A stretch of 64,000 bases of DNA. It comes from Smittia aterrima (taxonomy: Eukaryota > Arthropoda > Insecta > Diptera > Chironomidae). The notes beneath the pieces are model-generated. The model was not told the DNA's origin and did no database searches. It was given only the letters and a program-made list of their open reading frames with translations. Below, piece by piece: positions 9,098 to 17,779 of the stretch. The position numbers and the translations under genes are program-made. The stretch covers positions 11,098,854-11,162,853 of the forward strand of contig CP093830.1 in the NCBI GenBank assembly GCA_033063855.1, read 5' to 3'. The stretch's first letter is position 1, and every line of letters starts with the position of its first letter.

Positions 9098-10128
9098 GCT
9101 CAAGTTGCAACATACTGATTTCAAAGTCAAGTTTATTAAGGCACCGAAAATTTTTTTGCAAAAATAATAAAGACAAAGTGATTCAACCAAAAGTGACCAC
9201 TGAGCAGAAGTGAATCCGAGCAAAGCTGTATTCATAAGCTTGAAGAACCAAGGAAAAACATGTTATTTGTATACATGCTGAGAACAATAGGCTCAGAGCG
9301 GAAAACGAAATTCGTCAAAGAAAGGTAAGCAATTAAGCATTTTTCGAATTTAGATTATTTATACTCGAATCAAGTCACACTAAACTCAATATTAATGAGC
9401 TGGCAATCCCTTGTTGTATCAATCATATGCTTCAGATGAACTAATGAAATTTTCATTATTAAATTGCTTGTTAATGACTTTCATGAGAAAACATTTTTCT
9501 GTTGTTCTTAAATATTCTGAAACATTTTTTTCTTAAATATTAATGCAATTTTTGTTTTCAGTTGGATGCTCTTCGCGATTTCATGCTCAATGACATAAAA
9601 GAAGATAAATTGCAGGATTTTATATATTATATTATATATTATATATTATAATAATAAGAATTGTCTTGATGTGAAATTCTTTCTGATATCTGAGAATGCT
9701 GTAGAAGCTCAAAATGTAAGGCAAGCTCTGTTATTGAACCCATCTCAGGAAAATGATGCTCATGAAGTTCTCGGCTTAATTCTTAACAAATTAGAGGCTG
9801 AAATGAAAGGTAAGTTTTGAAAGAAAATATTGCTTTGAATTTCCCGAGTTTCCAAAATAAAATTAATCTGAATCGCATTACTTGTTTTAGGAACTTCTGT
9901 TGATGGATCCCTCGCCTATTTGAAGGGGAAATTATATCTCGAATAATATGTAATCGAGTAAAATACGAAAGCACGTCAAAAGAAACGTTCCGCTTTATTC
10001 AACTCCCCATTAAAGGAAACAATAACGTGATGGAATCATTCGATGATTATATGGCTACAGAAGTTTTCACTGGTGACAGAAAATATTTTGCCGGAGAACA
10101 CGGCTTGCAACAGTCCGAAAACATATAA
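9098..10128 (+). pseudogene. Broken zinc-finger/USP7-like deubiquitinase (copy B)
   Basis: Ordered fragments of a USP7-like gene. A degenerate zinc finger (about 9098-9175) comes first. A Cys-box remnant reading LKNQGKTCYL (about 9211-9275) follows. After an interruption that includes AT repeats comes the QDAHEF-like box ENDAHEVLGLILNKLE (9689-9809). A GTAAGT donor and TTTTAG acceptor then bound an 80-bp intron (9810-9890), and a second exon (9891-10128) ends LQQSENI. A 4-bp deletion near 9908 relative to copy A shifts the frame and gives an early stop. The intact junction, EMKG then GTxVDG, shows the ancestral exon structure that copy A has lost. Confidence 0.82.
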
Positions 10129-10188
10129 GCTTTAATAATATATATGCAATATTATATATATTATATTATATATTATAATATATAATAC

Positions 10189-10383
10189 AATATATAATAT
10201 ATTCTATTTATATTAGAAAGTATATTAGAAAGGATAGTTTGGATAGTTGGGATATTTATGGATATTTGCGGATAGTAGGGATGGTTGTAATGGAGATTGC
10301 TAGAGGAAATCTCTTCGTTGGATATTGAGAAAGCAATGAAAATGAAATTCTTGTATTATAAATGATTGAAATTTAAAATTATT
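10189..10383 (+). repeat. Direct repeat flanking the retroelement fragment, left copy
   Basis: Matches 10759-10934, sharing ATATTCTATTTATATTAGAA, the GATAGTAGGGATGGTTGTAA block, TCTTCGTTGGATATTGAGAA and the ending AATGATTGAAATT. The left copy has a small internal expansion (TATATTAGAAAGGATAGTTTGGATAGTTGGG). Confidence 0.85.
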
Positions 10384-10385
10384 AA

Positions 10386-10702
10386 GTAACTGCGAACCGG
10401 ACAAAGGATGCGCTAGCCCGGCAAGCTGCCATACTTAAAAACACGAAAGCTAAGAAACGAAAGGGAAAAAATGGACAGGATTTAACAACGACGACCCACG
10501 CAAAACGGACACGGACTATGCAACTGCAGCTCGACAGCTTAAATGTGCGGACGCTAACAGGTAAAAAAGTTCAACTGTCAACTGACGAAGTTGAAGTAAA
10601 ATTTCGTGACAAAAATAATAAGAAAGATAGAGGATTCACCATCGTGCTCTCTGTAAACTGTAGCTATTCCAAAATCGCTAAGGTAAAAAAAACCAAATTT
10701 TA
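10386..10702 (+). pseudogene. Non-LTR retrotransposon endonuclease fragment, N-terminal part
   Basis: Open from 10386 to the stop at 10701-10703. It has a basic leader (KAKKRKGK) and then LDSLNVRTLTGKK, which resembles the N-terminal NVRTL motif of APE-type retrotransposon endonucleases (RTE/CFDP2-like). The reading frame then departs from that family. Only a short stretch is recognisable and no reverse transcriptase is nearby, so this is a decayed fragment. A ubiquitin-like reading (TLTGK) was considered and judged weaker, because the second fragment at 10937 clearly belongs to an endonuclease. Confidence 0.6.
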
Positions 10703-10758
10703 AAACGTAATCGTGTGACAGTATTATTTTTAAGGATTTTTTCGTAGAAATATAATTT

Positions 10759-10934
10759 AATATATAATATATAATATATTCTATTTATATTAGAAAGTGG
10801 CGGATAGTTTGGATATTTGCGGATAGTAGGGATGGTTGTAATGGAGATTGCTTGAGGAAAACTCTTCGTTGGATATTGAGAAGGCAATGAAAATGAAATT
10901 CTTGTATTATAAATGATTGAAATTCAAAATTATT
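10759..10934 (+). repeat. Direct repeat flanking the retroelement fragment, right copy
   Basis: Partner of 10189-10383. The two copies bracket the N-terminal endonuclease fragment. The C-terminal endonuclease fragment begins directly after this copy, so the duplication has split one retroelement remnant in two. Confidence 0.85.
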
Positions 10935-10936
10935 GT

Positions 10937-11115
10937 GGAAAGGAAGAAAAGGATGCTTTTTACGCCAAGTTAGTGAGAACTTACAACGTATGCCCCAGAA
11001 ACGACATAAAAATCGTCATTGGCGATGCATGGCAGAGAAAAAGTATTCCAACCAATGATAGGGAAATTCAGCCTCCACCATGAAACCAACGAAAACGGGT
11101 TTAGAGCAATTAACG
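10937..11115 (+). pseudogene. Non-LTR retrotransposon endonuclease fragment, C-terminal part
   Basis: Translates as EKDAFYAKLVRTYNVCPRND then IKIVIGDA. After a frameshift it continues REKVFQPMIGKFSLHHETNE and NGFRAIN. This is the usual order of an APE-type endonuclease domain (DFY..L...Y, the catalytic (N)DxKIVxGDxNAKVG strand, then GKFSLHxxTNxNG). The catalytic GDFNAKVG segment is damaged by the frameshift. The fragment ends in short tandem copies of TTAACGTTGTTTT. Confidence 0.82.
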
Positions 11116-11207
11116 TTGTTTTGCTCTAACGTTGTTTTAGAGCAATCAATGTTGTTTTGTAAATTTCAGTAAGCTTTGCTTATCTTAGACTTCTTTAAAT
11201 TTCCAAA

Positions 11208-11729
11208 ATGAATAAACAAGTCGTGAAAACAGCCGATATATATAAATGTGAACTGTGTGACTTTCAGTCGAAGCATTATGCGAGCCTTCCGAGACACATG
11301 AAAGAAGTACATGGGCCAAAAGTGGTATGCCCAAATTGCCACAGGTCGATGGCAAAGGGAAGTTTATCAAGGCACCAAAAATTGTATTGCAAGAAAGCTG
11401 AAGTGAATCAGGAAAAAGCTTCATACGTGGGCTTAAAGAATGAAGGCAAAACTTGCTACTTGAACGCAGTGCTTCAAACGACTTTTCACACAAAACATCT
11501 CAACGATGCGATTCTAAAGATGCAAACGAATGCAAACGAAAGTAACAGAAATTCATTAGCAGTCGCTTTTAAAAGTGTGTTTCACGACCTTAAGATATCT
11601 GAGAATGCTGTAGGAGCTCAAAATGTAAGGCAAATTCTGTTATTGGACCCATCTCAGGAAAATGATGCTCATGAAGTTCTCGGCTTAATTCTTAACAAAT
11701 TAGAGGCTTATCGGAACATTTTCATATGA
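11208..11729 (+). CDS. Zinc-finger/USP7-like deubiquitinase, C-terminally truncated (copy A)
   Basis: 173 codons from the ATG at 11208. Residues 14-35 form a C2H2 finger (C14, C17, H30, H35) and residues 41-61 a second, C2HC-type finger (C41, C44, H56, C61). A USP catalytic core starts at about 73: SYVGLKNEGKTCYLNAVLQ, with the expected nucleophile at C83. The Gln/Asp box ENDAHEVLGLILNKLE follows at 151-166. Spacing and residues are closest to USP7 as I remember it, but USP7 carries an N-terminal MATH domain, not zinc fingers. A 210-bp insertion replaces the exon end and splice donor, so the frame ends YRNIFI and the His/Asp half of the active site is missing. It may be a pseudogene or a truncated, catalytically dead product. 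Full UCH cores exceed 300 residues. Confidence 0.6.
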   Translation: MNKQVVKTADIYKCELCDFQSKHYASLPRHMKEVHGPKVVCPNCHRSMAKGSLSRHQKLYCKKAEVNQEKASYVGLKNEGKTCYLNAVLQTTFHTKHLNDAILKMQTNANESNRNSLAVAFKSVFHDLKISENAVGAQNVRQILLLDPSQENDAHEVLGLILNKLEAYRNIFI

Positions 11730-11918
11730 AAATCTCAGTAAACAATTTGGAAGAACATTCAAGAATTATAGAAAATTTTGGTATAAAAAGCATCGAATTT
11801 ACAGCGAAAAAGATTAGTTTTTGGAAAACCATTGAAGACAAAACAGCTCGAGTTTTCGTTTTAGTTTTGGTTTTGGTTTTGGAAAATGGAATAAAATAAA
11901 ATATTGAAACCCGAAACA
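11709..11918 (+). other. Insertion removing the splice donor of copy A
   Basis: Relative to copy B, the ten bases GAAATGAAAG before the donor are replaced by 210 bp of unrelated sequence. The sequence rejoins the ancestral intron at GTAAGTTTTG in slightly altered form (AGTAAGTTTTG at 11918). The segment contains a GTTTTAGTTTTGG-type short repeat (11856-11882) and a 57-codon frame from 11728 with no recognisable domain. No target duplication or terminal repeat was seen. Confidence 0.65.
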
Positions 11919-11999
11919 GTAAGTTTTGAGAGAAAATATTGCTTTGAATTTCCCGAGTTTCCAAAATAAAATTAATCTGAATCGCATTACTCGTTTTAG

Positions 12000-12241
12000 G
12001 AACTTTTGTTGATGGAACGATCCCTCGCCTATTTGAAGGGGAAATTATATCTCGAATAATATGTAATCGAGTAAAATACAAAAGCACGTCAAAAGAAACG
12101 TTCCGCTATATTCAACTCCCCATTAAAGGAAACAATAACGTAATGGAATCATTCGATGATTATACGGCTACAGAAGTTTTCACTGGTGACAGAAAATATT
12201 TTGCCGGAGAACACGGCTTGCAACAGTCCGAAAACATATAA
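12000..12241 (+). pseudogene. USP7-like second exon, orphaned (copy A)
   Basis: After a TTTTAG acceptor the frame reads GTFVDGTIPRLFEGEIISR and continues KETFRYIQLPIKG, ESFDDYTATEVFTGDRKYF and GEHGLQQSE to a TAA at 12239-12241. This matches the central USP7 catalytic core (LFxGKxxSxIxC, QLxIKGxxxxxESFxDY, GDxKYxAGEHGLQ). The frame is open throughout but cannot be joined to 11208-11708 because of the intervening insertion. The catalytic His box would lie further downstream and is absent. Confidence 0.82.
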
Positions 12242-12322
12242 GCTTTAATAATATATATATGCAATATTATATATATTATATTATAAAAGAAAATAACTTT
12301 TATGCCATAACTTTTTGCTAAT

Positions 12323-12417
12323 CGTGATGGAATCATTCGATGATTATATGGCTACAGAAGTTTTCACTGGTGACAGAAAATATTTTGCCGGAAAACACGG
12401 CTTACAACAGTCCGAAA
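12323..12417 (+). pseudogene. Third USP7-like 3' fragment
   Basis: A 95-bp repeat of the exon-2 end (MESFDDYMATEVFTGDRKYF, then GKHGLQQSE), downstream of copy A and separated by AT-rich sequence. The shared GTGATGG and TATATGG variants make it closer to copy B than to copy A. It marks another duplication breakpoint. Confidence 0.85.
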
Positions 12418-12450
12418 AAAATAACATTGGAACCACCAAGATAAAAAGAA

Positions 12451-12489
12451 GACACAACAACTGAAGGTTCAACAACAACCACAACTTAA
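12451..12489 (+). pseudogene. C-terminal remnant of a Thr-rich repeat protein gene
   Basis: Reads DTTTEGSTTTTT then TAA, a close counterpart of the TEGSSNTTI end of the 4522-6781 gene, followed by the same 3' flank. No repeat array remains upstream. It shows that a second repeat-protein copy once ended beside LRRC47. Confidence 0.75.
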
Positions 12490-12845
12490 TAAATCTAAGT
12501 GACGACCAATTTAAAATAAAAATTCTTTTTATACGCAATTTCAGATTACAAATTCTTTTATTATTTCGTTTTCGTATCTTTAAGGAATTATGAGTTAAAC
12601 TCTTTATCCTTGAAATAATATTGGCACAAAAGTAGCTTTACATTCTTATTTCAAGCTCCTGATGATTTCCGTCGAACTATTTTCCATTTCTTTCAAATCA
12701 ACTTTTGATGGGAAAATGTTTTTCAAATTTCCTTCGATATTCACGATTCGAACTGGTTCAACTTCAAGAATTTTCGATTCGCTGTCATCGGTTGATGACA
12801 AGCCCATGGAAAGAGCTTTCGTAAGTAATTCATTCATCACAGTCT
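12457..12845 (+). repeat. Segmental duplication, right copy
   Basis: Uninterrupted partner of 6749-7832. It contains the single CTTATTTC (12645-12652) at the position where the MITE sits in the left copy. Confidence 0.9.
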
Positions 12846-14294
12846 TGCAAATCAAATCATTAGCCCCGCTGGTAACTTCAATCAGGATTCGCTTGGTTTT
12901 GATACTAAGTTTAGTGATTTCCGAATTCGTTAATGGTGGAAGGCTTAAAGTTGTTCCAGTGTCGGTTGATAGATAAGCGAAATTGTTTTCGTCGTCAAGA
13001 AGGTGGAGAAATTTATAGATTCCAGTGTATTGCGATCGTTTCTTCTCTTTGCGAATAATGTCTGCTTCATTTTTCAACTTTGTGTAGTACTCGTTGGCTG
13101 TTATATTTGTGCCACGTCCGAGAGGATGAATCATTATTTCGTCCTTTGATTTTGCTGCGTAACGAAGAGTTTTCGATATGATCAGGTCAAGGTCGTGTGT
13201 AGCTATCGTTGCGATTTCACGTTTCTTGCATATGCCATCGTGAAGTTTCGTTTGAAATTGAAGAAACTCTTTTAGACTGGCTGCTGTTAAAGTAATATTT
13301 GAGATGATACAGCAAAGGATGAATCCACGCACATCAACCACTGAAGGTTCGAAAATAATTTTGAAGGATTCGTCATTTTTCTTAATCACGATTTGATTTG
13401 ATTTCACAATTTTCTCGGCTTCTGACAGTTTCTTATCGTTTTGCGTTTTATCGCTTTTATCAGTTGGCGCCGGCGTTGAAATACCTAACTTTGAAATATG
13501 ATCCATAATTGCCTTGAGTGCTTGGTTCTGGTCAATGAACTTGTAAAGTTTCTTGTCCTTTAACGGATTTTGTTTCATGTTCATAGCTACGAATGGAAGA
13601 AAATGAGAAATTGTTGAAGTTGGTTAATGTGTGATCACTTACTTTTCAGCTTCAAGCTTCCGAAACTTTTCGGCACTGCAATGATTTGATTTTCTGACAG
13701 ATCGAGATTCTTCAAGTTCGGCAATTGCAAATCATGAGGAATCTCTGTCAATTTGTTTTTGCTGATGTTCAAGTCGGTGACTGATGAAGGAATTTCAGGG
13801 AATTGTGAAATCTCATTTTGTGCAAGATTCAAAACGTGGAGCGATGCTTTAAGACTGAAGTTTGCTAATTTGTTGTTTGATGCGTTCACGGTTAAAAGTT
13901 GAGTCATCTTAGTAAAATCGAATGCAAATTCTGTGAGATTATTGCTCGAGACATCCAGGACTTTCAATTTGTGCAATTGCTCAATCGTATCTGAAAGAAA
14001 ATAAAGTTAATTTCAACTTAATTAAATGACAAATCTAGTTTACTCACTTGGAAGCGTTGTTAAGTTGTTTCCAAACAGCAAAAGCGACTGCAAGTTCTCT
14101 AAGCACTGAACTTCATTTGGAATTTCACAAAGTCGCGCTGAATTGGATAATTGAAGAAAGTTCAACTGATTGAGCTCGAATATTCCTGAATCCAATCGAT
14201 CTCCATTCTTCTCCAGTTGCTTCGTGAACTTGTCTCCATTTAGATTCAGCTCACGCTTGTTTTCCAATTTTACAGATGAAATTTCCGGCCACAT
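12646..14294 (-). CDS. LRRC47: Leucine-rich repeat and B3/B4-domain protein, LRRC47 orthologue
   Basis: Three exons on the minus strand: 14294-14048, 13990-13643 and 13586-12646. The introns are 57 and 56 bp, both phase 1, giving 511 residues. The start MWPEISSVKLENKRELNLNG is chosen over an in-frame ATG at 14369 because it matches the family N-terminus (SWPELE..ERRREL). Residues about 40-200 carry roughly six leucine-rich repeats (for example LKVLDVSSNNLTEF and LKNLDLSENQIIAVP). The last exon holds the B3/B4 domain, which resembles the tRNA-binding region of the phenylalanyl-tRNA synthetase beta subunit (GICKKREIATIATHDL; IYKFLHLLDDENNFAYL). Human LRRC47 is 583 residues and its molecular role is not well defined. 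Its 3' end is duplicated as the fragment at 7632. Confidence 0.9.
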
Positions 14295-14367
14295 TTTGAT
14301 TCGATTATTTTTTTTGTTTAGAAACTTAGTTGTGTGGCCCTTGCTAACATTGAAATTTGAAAAAACC
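14295..14367. promoter_or_regulatory. Divergent LRRC47/OVCA2 promoter region
   Basis: Only 73 bp separate the two opposing start codons, so both 5' UTRs and the shared promoter must lie here or overlap the other gene's first exon. No TATA box is evident. A CCATGG palindrome at the OVCA2 start supplies an unused ATG on the minus strand. Confidence 0.6.
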
Positions 14368-15162
14368 ATGGTTAATCAGAAAGGAAATTCAATTAAAATT
14401 CAAGATTGTGATAAACTCAATGTGCTTTGTCTTCACGGCTATCGACAAAGTGCTGATTCCTTCAAATCGAAAACAGGATCGTTCAGGAAATTCTGCAAAA
14501 GTTATGCAAATTTCACTTTTGTTGATGCTCCACATCTCGCGAAGCCGATGAATGATAATGACGAGCCTCTGGAGGAACAGAAAAGTTGGTGGTTCAACAA
14601 GGAAGATAAAAGCTTCAAGGGAACAAATAAAAGTGGACCTGCCTTTGGTTTCGAAGAGTCACTGAAAGTAGTTGAGGAAGCTTGGAAATCAGGAGATTTT
14701 CACGGTCTGATGGGATTTTCTCAAGGTGCTTGCTTCATATCAGTTATTTGCAGCTTGAGCGAACGAAATCGTAAGTTTCCGTTGAACATCCTTTTCCAAT
14801 AAATAATTAAAAATTTCTTTTTAGTTACCGTCATCAAGCCAAAGTTTGTTATAATGGCTGCAGGCTTTCGATCTGGATCTCTCGCTCATTTGAATTGTTA
14901 TGAATCTCGAATTTCCATCCCGTCACTTCATGTTTCTGGAACAACTGATGAAATCATTCCTAACGAGATGAGTCGGTTACTTGAAGATGGATTCGCATAT
15001 GCAACAAAGGTTCATCACGCTGGAGGTCACTACTTCCCAGCGACTGCTAATGAGAAGCAAACATACGTGAACTTCTTCCAAGATCAACTTCAAAAGCACC
15101 TCGAAGATAAGGAATTGAAGAACAGTGGCGTGATAATCGATGATGATGAAGATGAAAGCTGA
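14368..15162 (+). CDS. OVCA2: Serine hydrolase, OVCA2 family
   Basis: Two exons (14368-14770 and 14825-15162, 54-bp intron, phase 1), 246 residues. Alpha/beta hydrolase of the FSH family. It opens VLCLHGYRQSADSFKSKTG, carries the nucleophile elbow GFSQG (Ser118), and has the family motif WWF. Asp176 lies in GTTDEIIP and His203 in HAGGHYFPA, completing the triad. Human OVCA2 is 227 residues and hydrolyses long-chain alkyl esters. The fly relative is annotated as an esterase. An acidic tail (DDDEDES) ends the protein. AATAAA at 15386-15391 is a likely poly(A) signal. Confidence 0.92.
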
Positions 15163-15650
15163 TTCTTCAATTTTTTATTACAATTTGTTTTATTACGAAA
15201 CTTTTTTTTTCTTCACAAAAACGAAAAGAATGAAACGAAAGGAAGAAGTTGGAAAAATATTGGAGTGAAACAAACAGAAAATAACTTAAGAAGAGACAGT
15301 CCCTTTCACACTCGAGCTCATCCATCGAGCTCACATGTTTTAAATTAAGGCAAATTTTCTTTGTATTCTCCTCACCCTGCTCCACAATAAAAATAAAGAG
15401 GCTCGCCGATAATATCCAGAGACTTCTAGCAATCAAACTATCAGTGGAATCCTTCGGTGACTCTCGTTAACTAATAAATTACATGTTTCCGTGCTCCGAA
15501 ATTTCTTGATTTTCAGAAAGACTCGCAGACGAAGAAGAAGCAATCTCCAGGATGATTAGATGCGCTTGTATGTGGTTGAATGTGACTTTAATGTTTAGTT
15601 TGTTGTTTAATTCATGATTTGATATAGAAAAGTATCGGGTGTGTGTGATT
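15163..15650. other. Convergent 3' region of OVCA2 and Elongin B
   Basis: 488 bp between two facing stop codons. It holds the presumed 3' UTRs, including AATAAA at 15386. Open frames on the minus strand (15167-15436, 15479-15676) show no domain and are treated as UTR. Confidence 0.6.
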
Positions 15651-16147
15651 TTAAGCTTGCTCTCCATTTGCTCCATCCTGGTTCTTCATCACCTCTGGAA
15701 GGTCGGGTGGTTGTGAATAAGGACACATCTCAAGCTGTTCAAAGTCGTGGTCGACACGTACGGCAAGTCCGAGAACTGCTGGCTGCTGTGCTTTGGCTGT
15801 CGTCATTGTAATTCCATAATCAGTTAATTGCTTGTCGTCATCCATTAGCATGTTGTCTTTATTGTATAGGCGCTGATCCTTTGGTGCATACTTCAGTATT
15901 CCCTCGATCATCTTCTTCAGCTCCAGCACAGTCGTAGTGTCTTTAGCGTCTGTGAAGATCGTCGTCTTCTTTCGCCTAATCATCATAAACACATCCTGAA
16001 AAGAAGCCGGCTCCGGGTTAGAATCATGTCATTGGATCGTGATAAACAAAAATCACAATTTCAATTTGTTACGGGGGAAAATTCGGGTCAAAGTTTCGAC
16101 TCGAAATAAATCTTGCTGAATCATCGCGACCTCTAAACACTCACCAT
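15651..16147 (-). CDS. EloB: Elongin B
   Basis: Two exons on the minus strand: 16147-16145, which is only the ATG, and 15995-15651. The intron is 149 bp (donor GTGAGTG directly after the start codon, acceptor TTTTCAG), giving 115 residues. The sequence MDVFMMIRRKKTTIFTDAKD is nearly identical to human Elongin B (118 residues). It is a ubiquitin-like fold that pairs with Elongin C in cullin-RING ligases and the Elongin transcription factor. The C-terminus YSQPPDLPEVMKNQDGANGE also matches. Without the first exon the frame has no ATG ahead of its conserved DVF, which supports the split start. Confidence 0.95.
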
Positions 16148-16594
16148 ATTGTAATCTGATTTAATTTCCTAACTTGATTGCCGGACAAATGAGCTCCCTT
16201 GGTTGTCTTTTTGGTTGAATTTCTTATCGATTTTTATGAATTTTTTGCTCCGATCTGAGACAGCGGAGCCAGGGGGTTACTTCGTCAGTAACGTAACTAA
16301 ACTGAAGGAAAATTTTGATATAGCTTAATTAGCAATGTGATAATAAAATGTCTTAAATCTTCTTTTGCGATTTAATTTTAATGAAACAATTTCGTAATCT
16401 TGTTCGTAACTTTTGAATAAACCCCAAGAAAGGGAATCTAACTACGATGTTTGAACTTGTTTACAAATCAACTTTCAATATTCTTACGAAATGGATTTTA
16501 CAGCTAAAACGATGTGCTGATTATGCAATAAAAATAGATAAAGAGATTGCAAAGTGACTCAGTGATAGATATAAGTGATAACTTAAAGTGAATA
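16148..16594. promoter_or_regulatory. Divergent EloB/SLC25A32 upstream region
   Basis: 447 bp between the opposing start codons, holding both promoters and 5' UTRs. No TATA box at convincing spacing and no other feature was recognised. Confidence 0.45.
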
Positions 16595-17602
16595 ATGTCG
16601 ACGATCAAACAATCAACAAATTCAGAATCTCTGAATTCAACGATGACAGCAGTTACTCAGAAGCCGACGAGCTTCTTGTCTCAGGTTAAATACGAACATA
16701 TGATCGCTGGATTGTCAGGAGGATTAATTTCGACTCTGGTTTTACATCCGTTGGATCTAATTAAAATTCGATTTGCTGTTAACGATGGTCGAACAAATGC
16801 ACCGCAATATCGAGGAATGGCAAGTGCTTTCACAACGATTCTACGTCAAGAAGGTTTTCGAGGTCTCTACAAAGGTGTGACGCCAAATGCTTGGGGATCA
16901 GGAGCTTCATGGGGTTGTTACTTCTTGTTTTATAATACAATAAAAGGATGGACACAAAGTGGAAACTCCACGAAAGCGTTAGGACCAGCAATGCATATGT
17001 TGGCAGCGAGTGAAGCTGGTCTTCTGACTCTTCTAATAACCAATCCTATATGGGTCGTTAAAACTCGATTATGTCTTCAATATGATAACATTGTTGACCC
17101 CAAGAGTGATAATCGTTATCGTGGAATCGTTGATTGCTTATTCAAAATCTATCGTCATGAAGGAATTCGAGGTCTCTACAGCGGTTTCGTCCCAGGAATG
17201 CTTGGAGTATCTCACGGTGCCATCCAATTCATGACCTACGAAGAATTGAAGAACTCCTACAATCAATATCGAAGCACACCAATCGACACTAAATTGACAA
17301 CGTTTGAGTACTTGACATTTGCTGCTGTATCAAAGCTAATCGCCGCTGCTACGACGTATCCGTATCAAGTTGTTCGTACTCGTCTCCAGAATCATTCACA
17401 TTCATACGAAGGAGCTTGGGATTGCACGAAAAAGACATGGAAATATGAAGGTTGGCGAGGCTTCTACAAAGGATTGCAGCCGAATCTAACGAGGGTCATT
17501 CCTGCTTGTTGCATTACGTTTGTCGTTTACGAGAATGTATCACATTTCATGCTGCAACAGCGCAAAGAGAGAGATGCTTTAGTAGCGCAGTTTAAAAAAT
17601 AA
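16595..17602 (+). CDS. SLC25A32: Mitochondrial folate/FAD carrier, SLC25A32 family
   Basis: A single exon of 335 codons. Three mitochondrial-carrier repeats of about 100 residues are seen. Their signatures are HPLDLIKIRF (51-60), NPIWVVKTRL (150-159, with the Trp that replaces the acidic residue in this subfamily) and YPYQVVRTRL (about 250-260). Each is followed by the EGxRGLYxG or EGWRGFYKG motif. The PIW in repeat 2 and the AGLSGGLISTLVLHPLDL start are typical of SLC25A32 and yeast FLX1. The family moves tetrahydrofolate and/or FAD across the inner mitochondrial membrane. An AATAAA at 17598-17603 overlaps the stop. Confidence 0.92.
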   Translation: MSTIKQSTNSESLNSTMTAVTQKPTSFLSQVKYEHMIAGLSGGLISTLVLHPLDLIKIRFAVNDGRTNAPQYRGMASAFTTILRQEGFRGLYKGVTPNAWGSGASWGCYFLFYNTIKGWTQSGNSTKALGPAMHMLAASEAGLLTLLITNPIWVVKTRLCLQYDNIVDPKSDNRYRGIVDCLFKIYRHEGIRGLYSGFVPGMLGVSHGAIQFMTYEELKNSYNQYRSTPIDTKLTTFEYLTFAAVSKLIAAATTYPYQVVRTRLQNHSHSYEGAWDCTKKTWKYEGWRGFYKGLQPNLTRVIPACCITFVVYENVSHFMLQQRKERDALVAQFKK

Positions 17603-17779
17603 AGACCCAAAGATAATTTATAGCAAAAATCAGAAATTCGATATTTTTAAATATTTCAGAAGAGTGAACGTCGTTTCTGAACAACTCGAAACTACGCAGC
17701 TTTTGTTTACAAATTATTCAGAAGATTAAATTTTAAAGACATTTTAGTTTTCATCGAAGAAAGCTTGAAGTTAACCGAA

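Noticed and set aside
10518..10700. Ubiquitin-like protein (LNVRTLTGKK resembling the ubiquitin start)
   Set aside because: The resemblance is limited to five residues. The NVRTL context and the adjacent endonuclease fragment explain it better as retroelement debris.
1..12500. CRISPR array or bacterial insertion sequence as the source of the tandem repeats
   Set aside because: The repeats are directly abutting without unique spacers, lie in spliced eukaryotic genes, and no cas or prokaryotic transposase genes are present.
14295..14369. 25-residue N-terminal extension of LRRC47 from the ATG at 14369
   Set aside because: The family N-terminus begins at MWPE, and the upstream codons overlap the OVCA2 start region, which is better read as shared 5' UTR.
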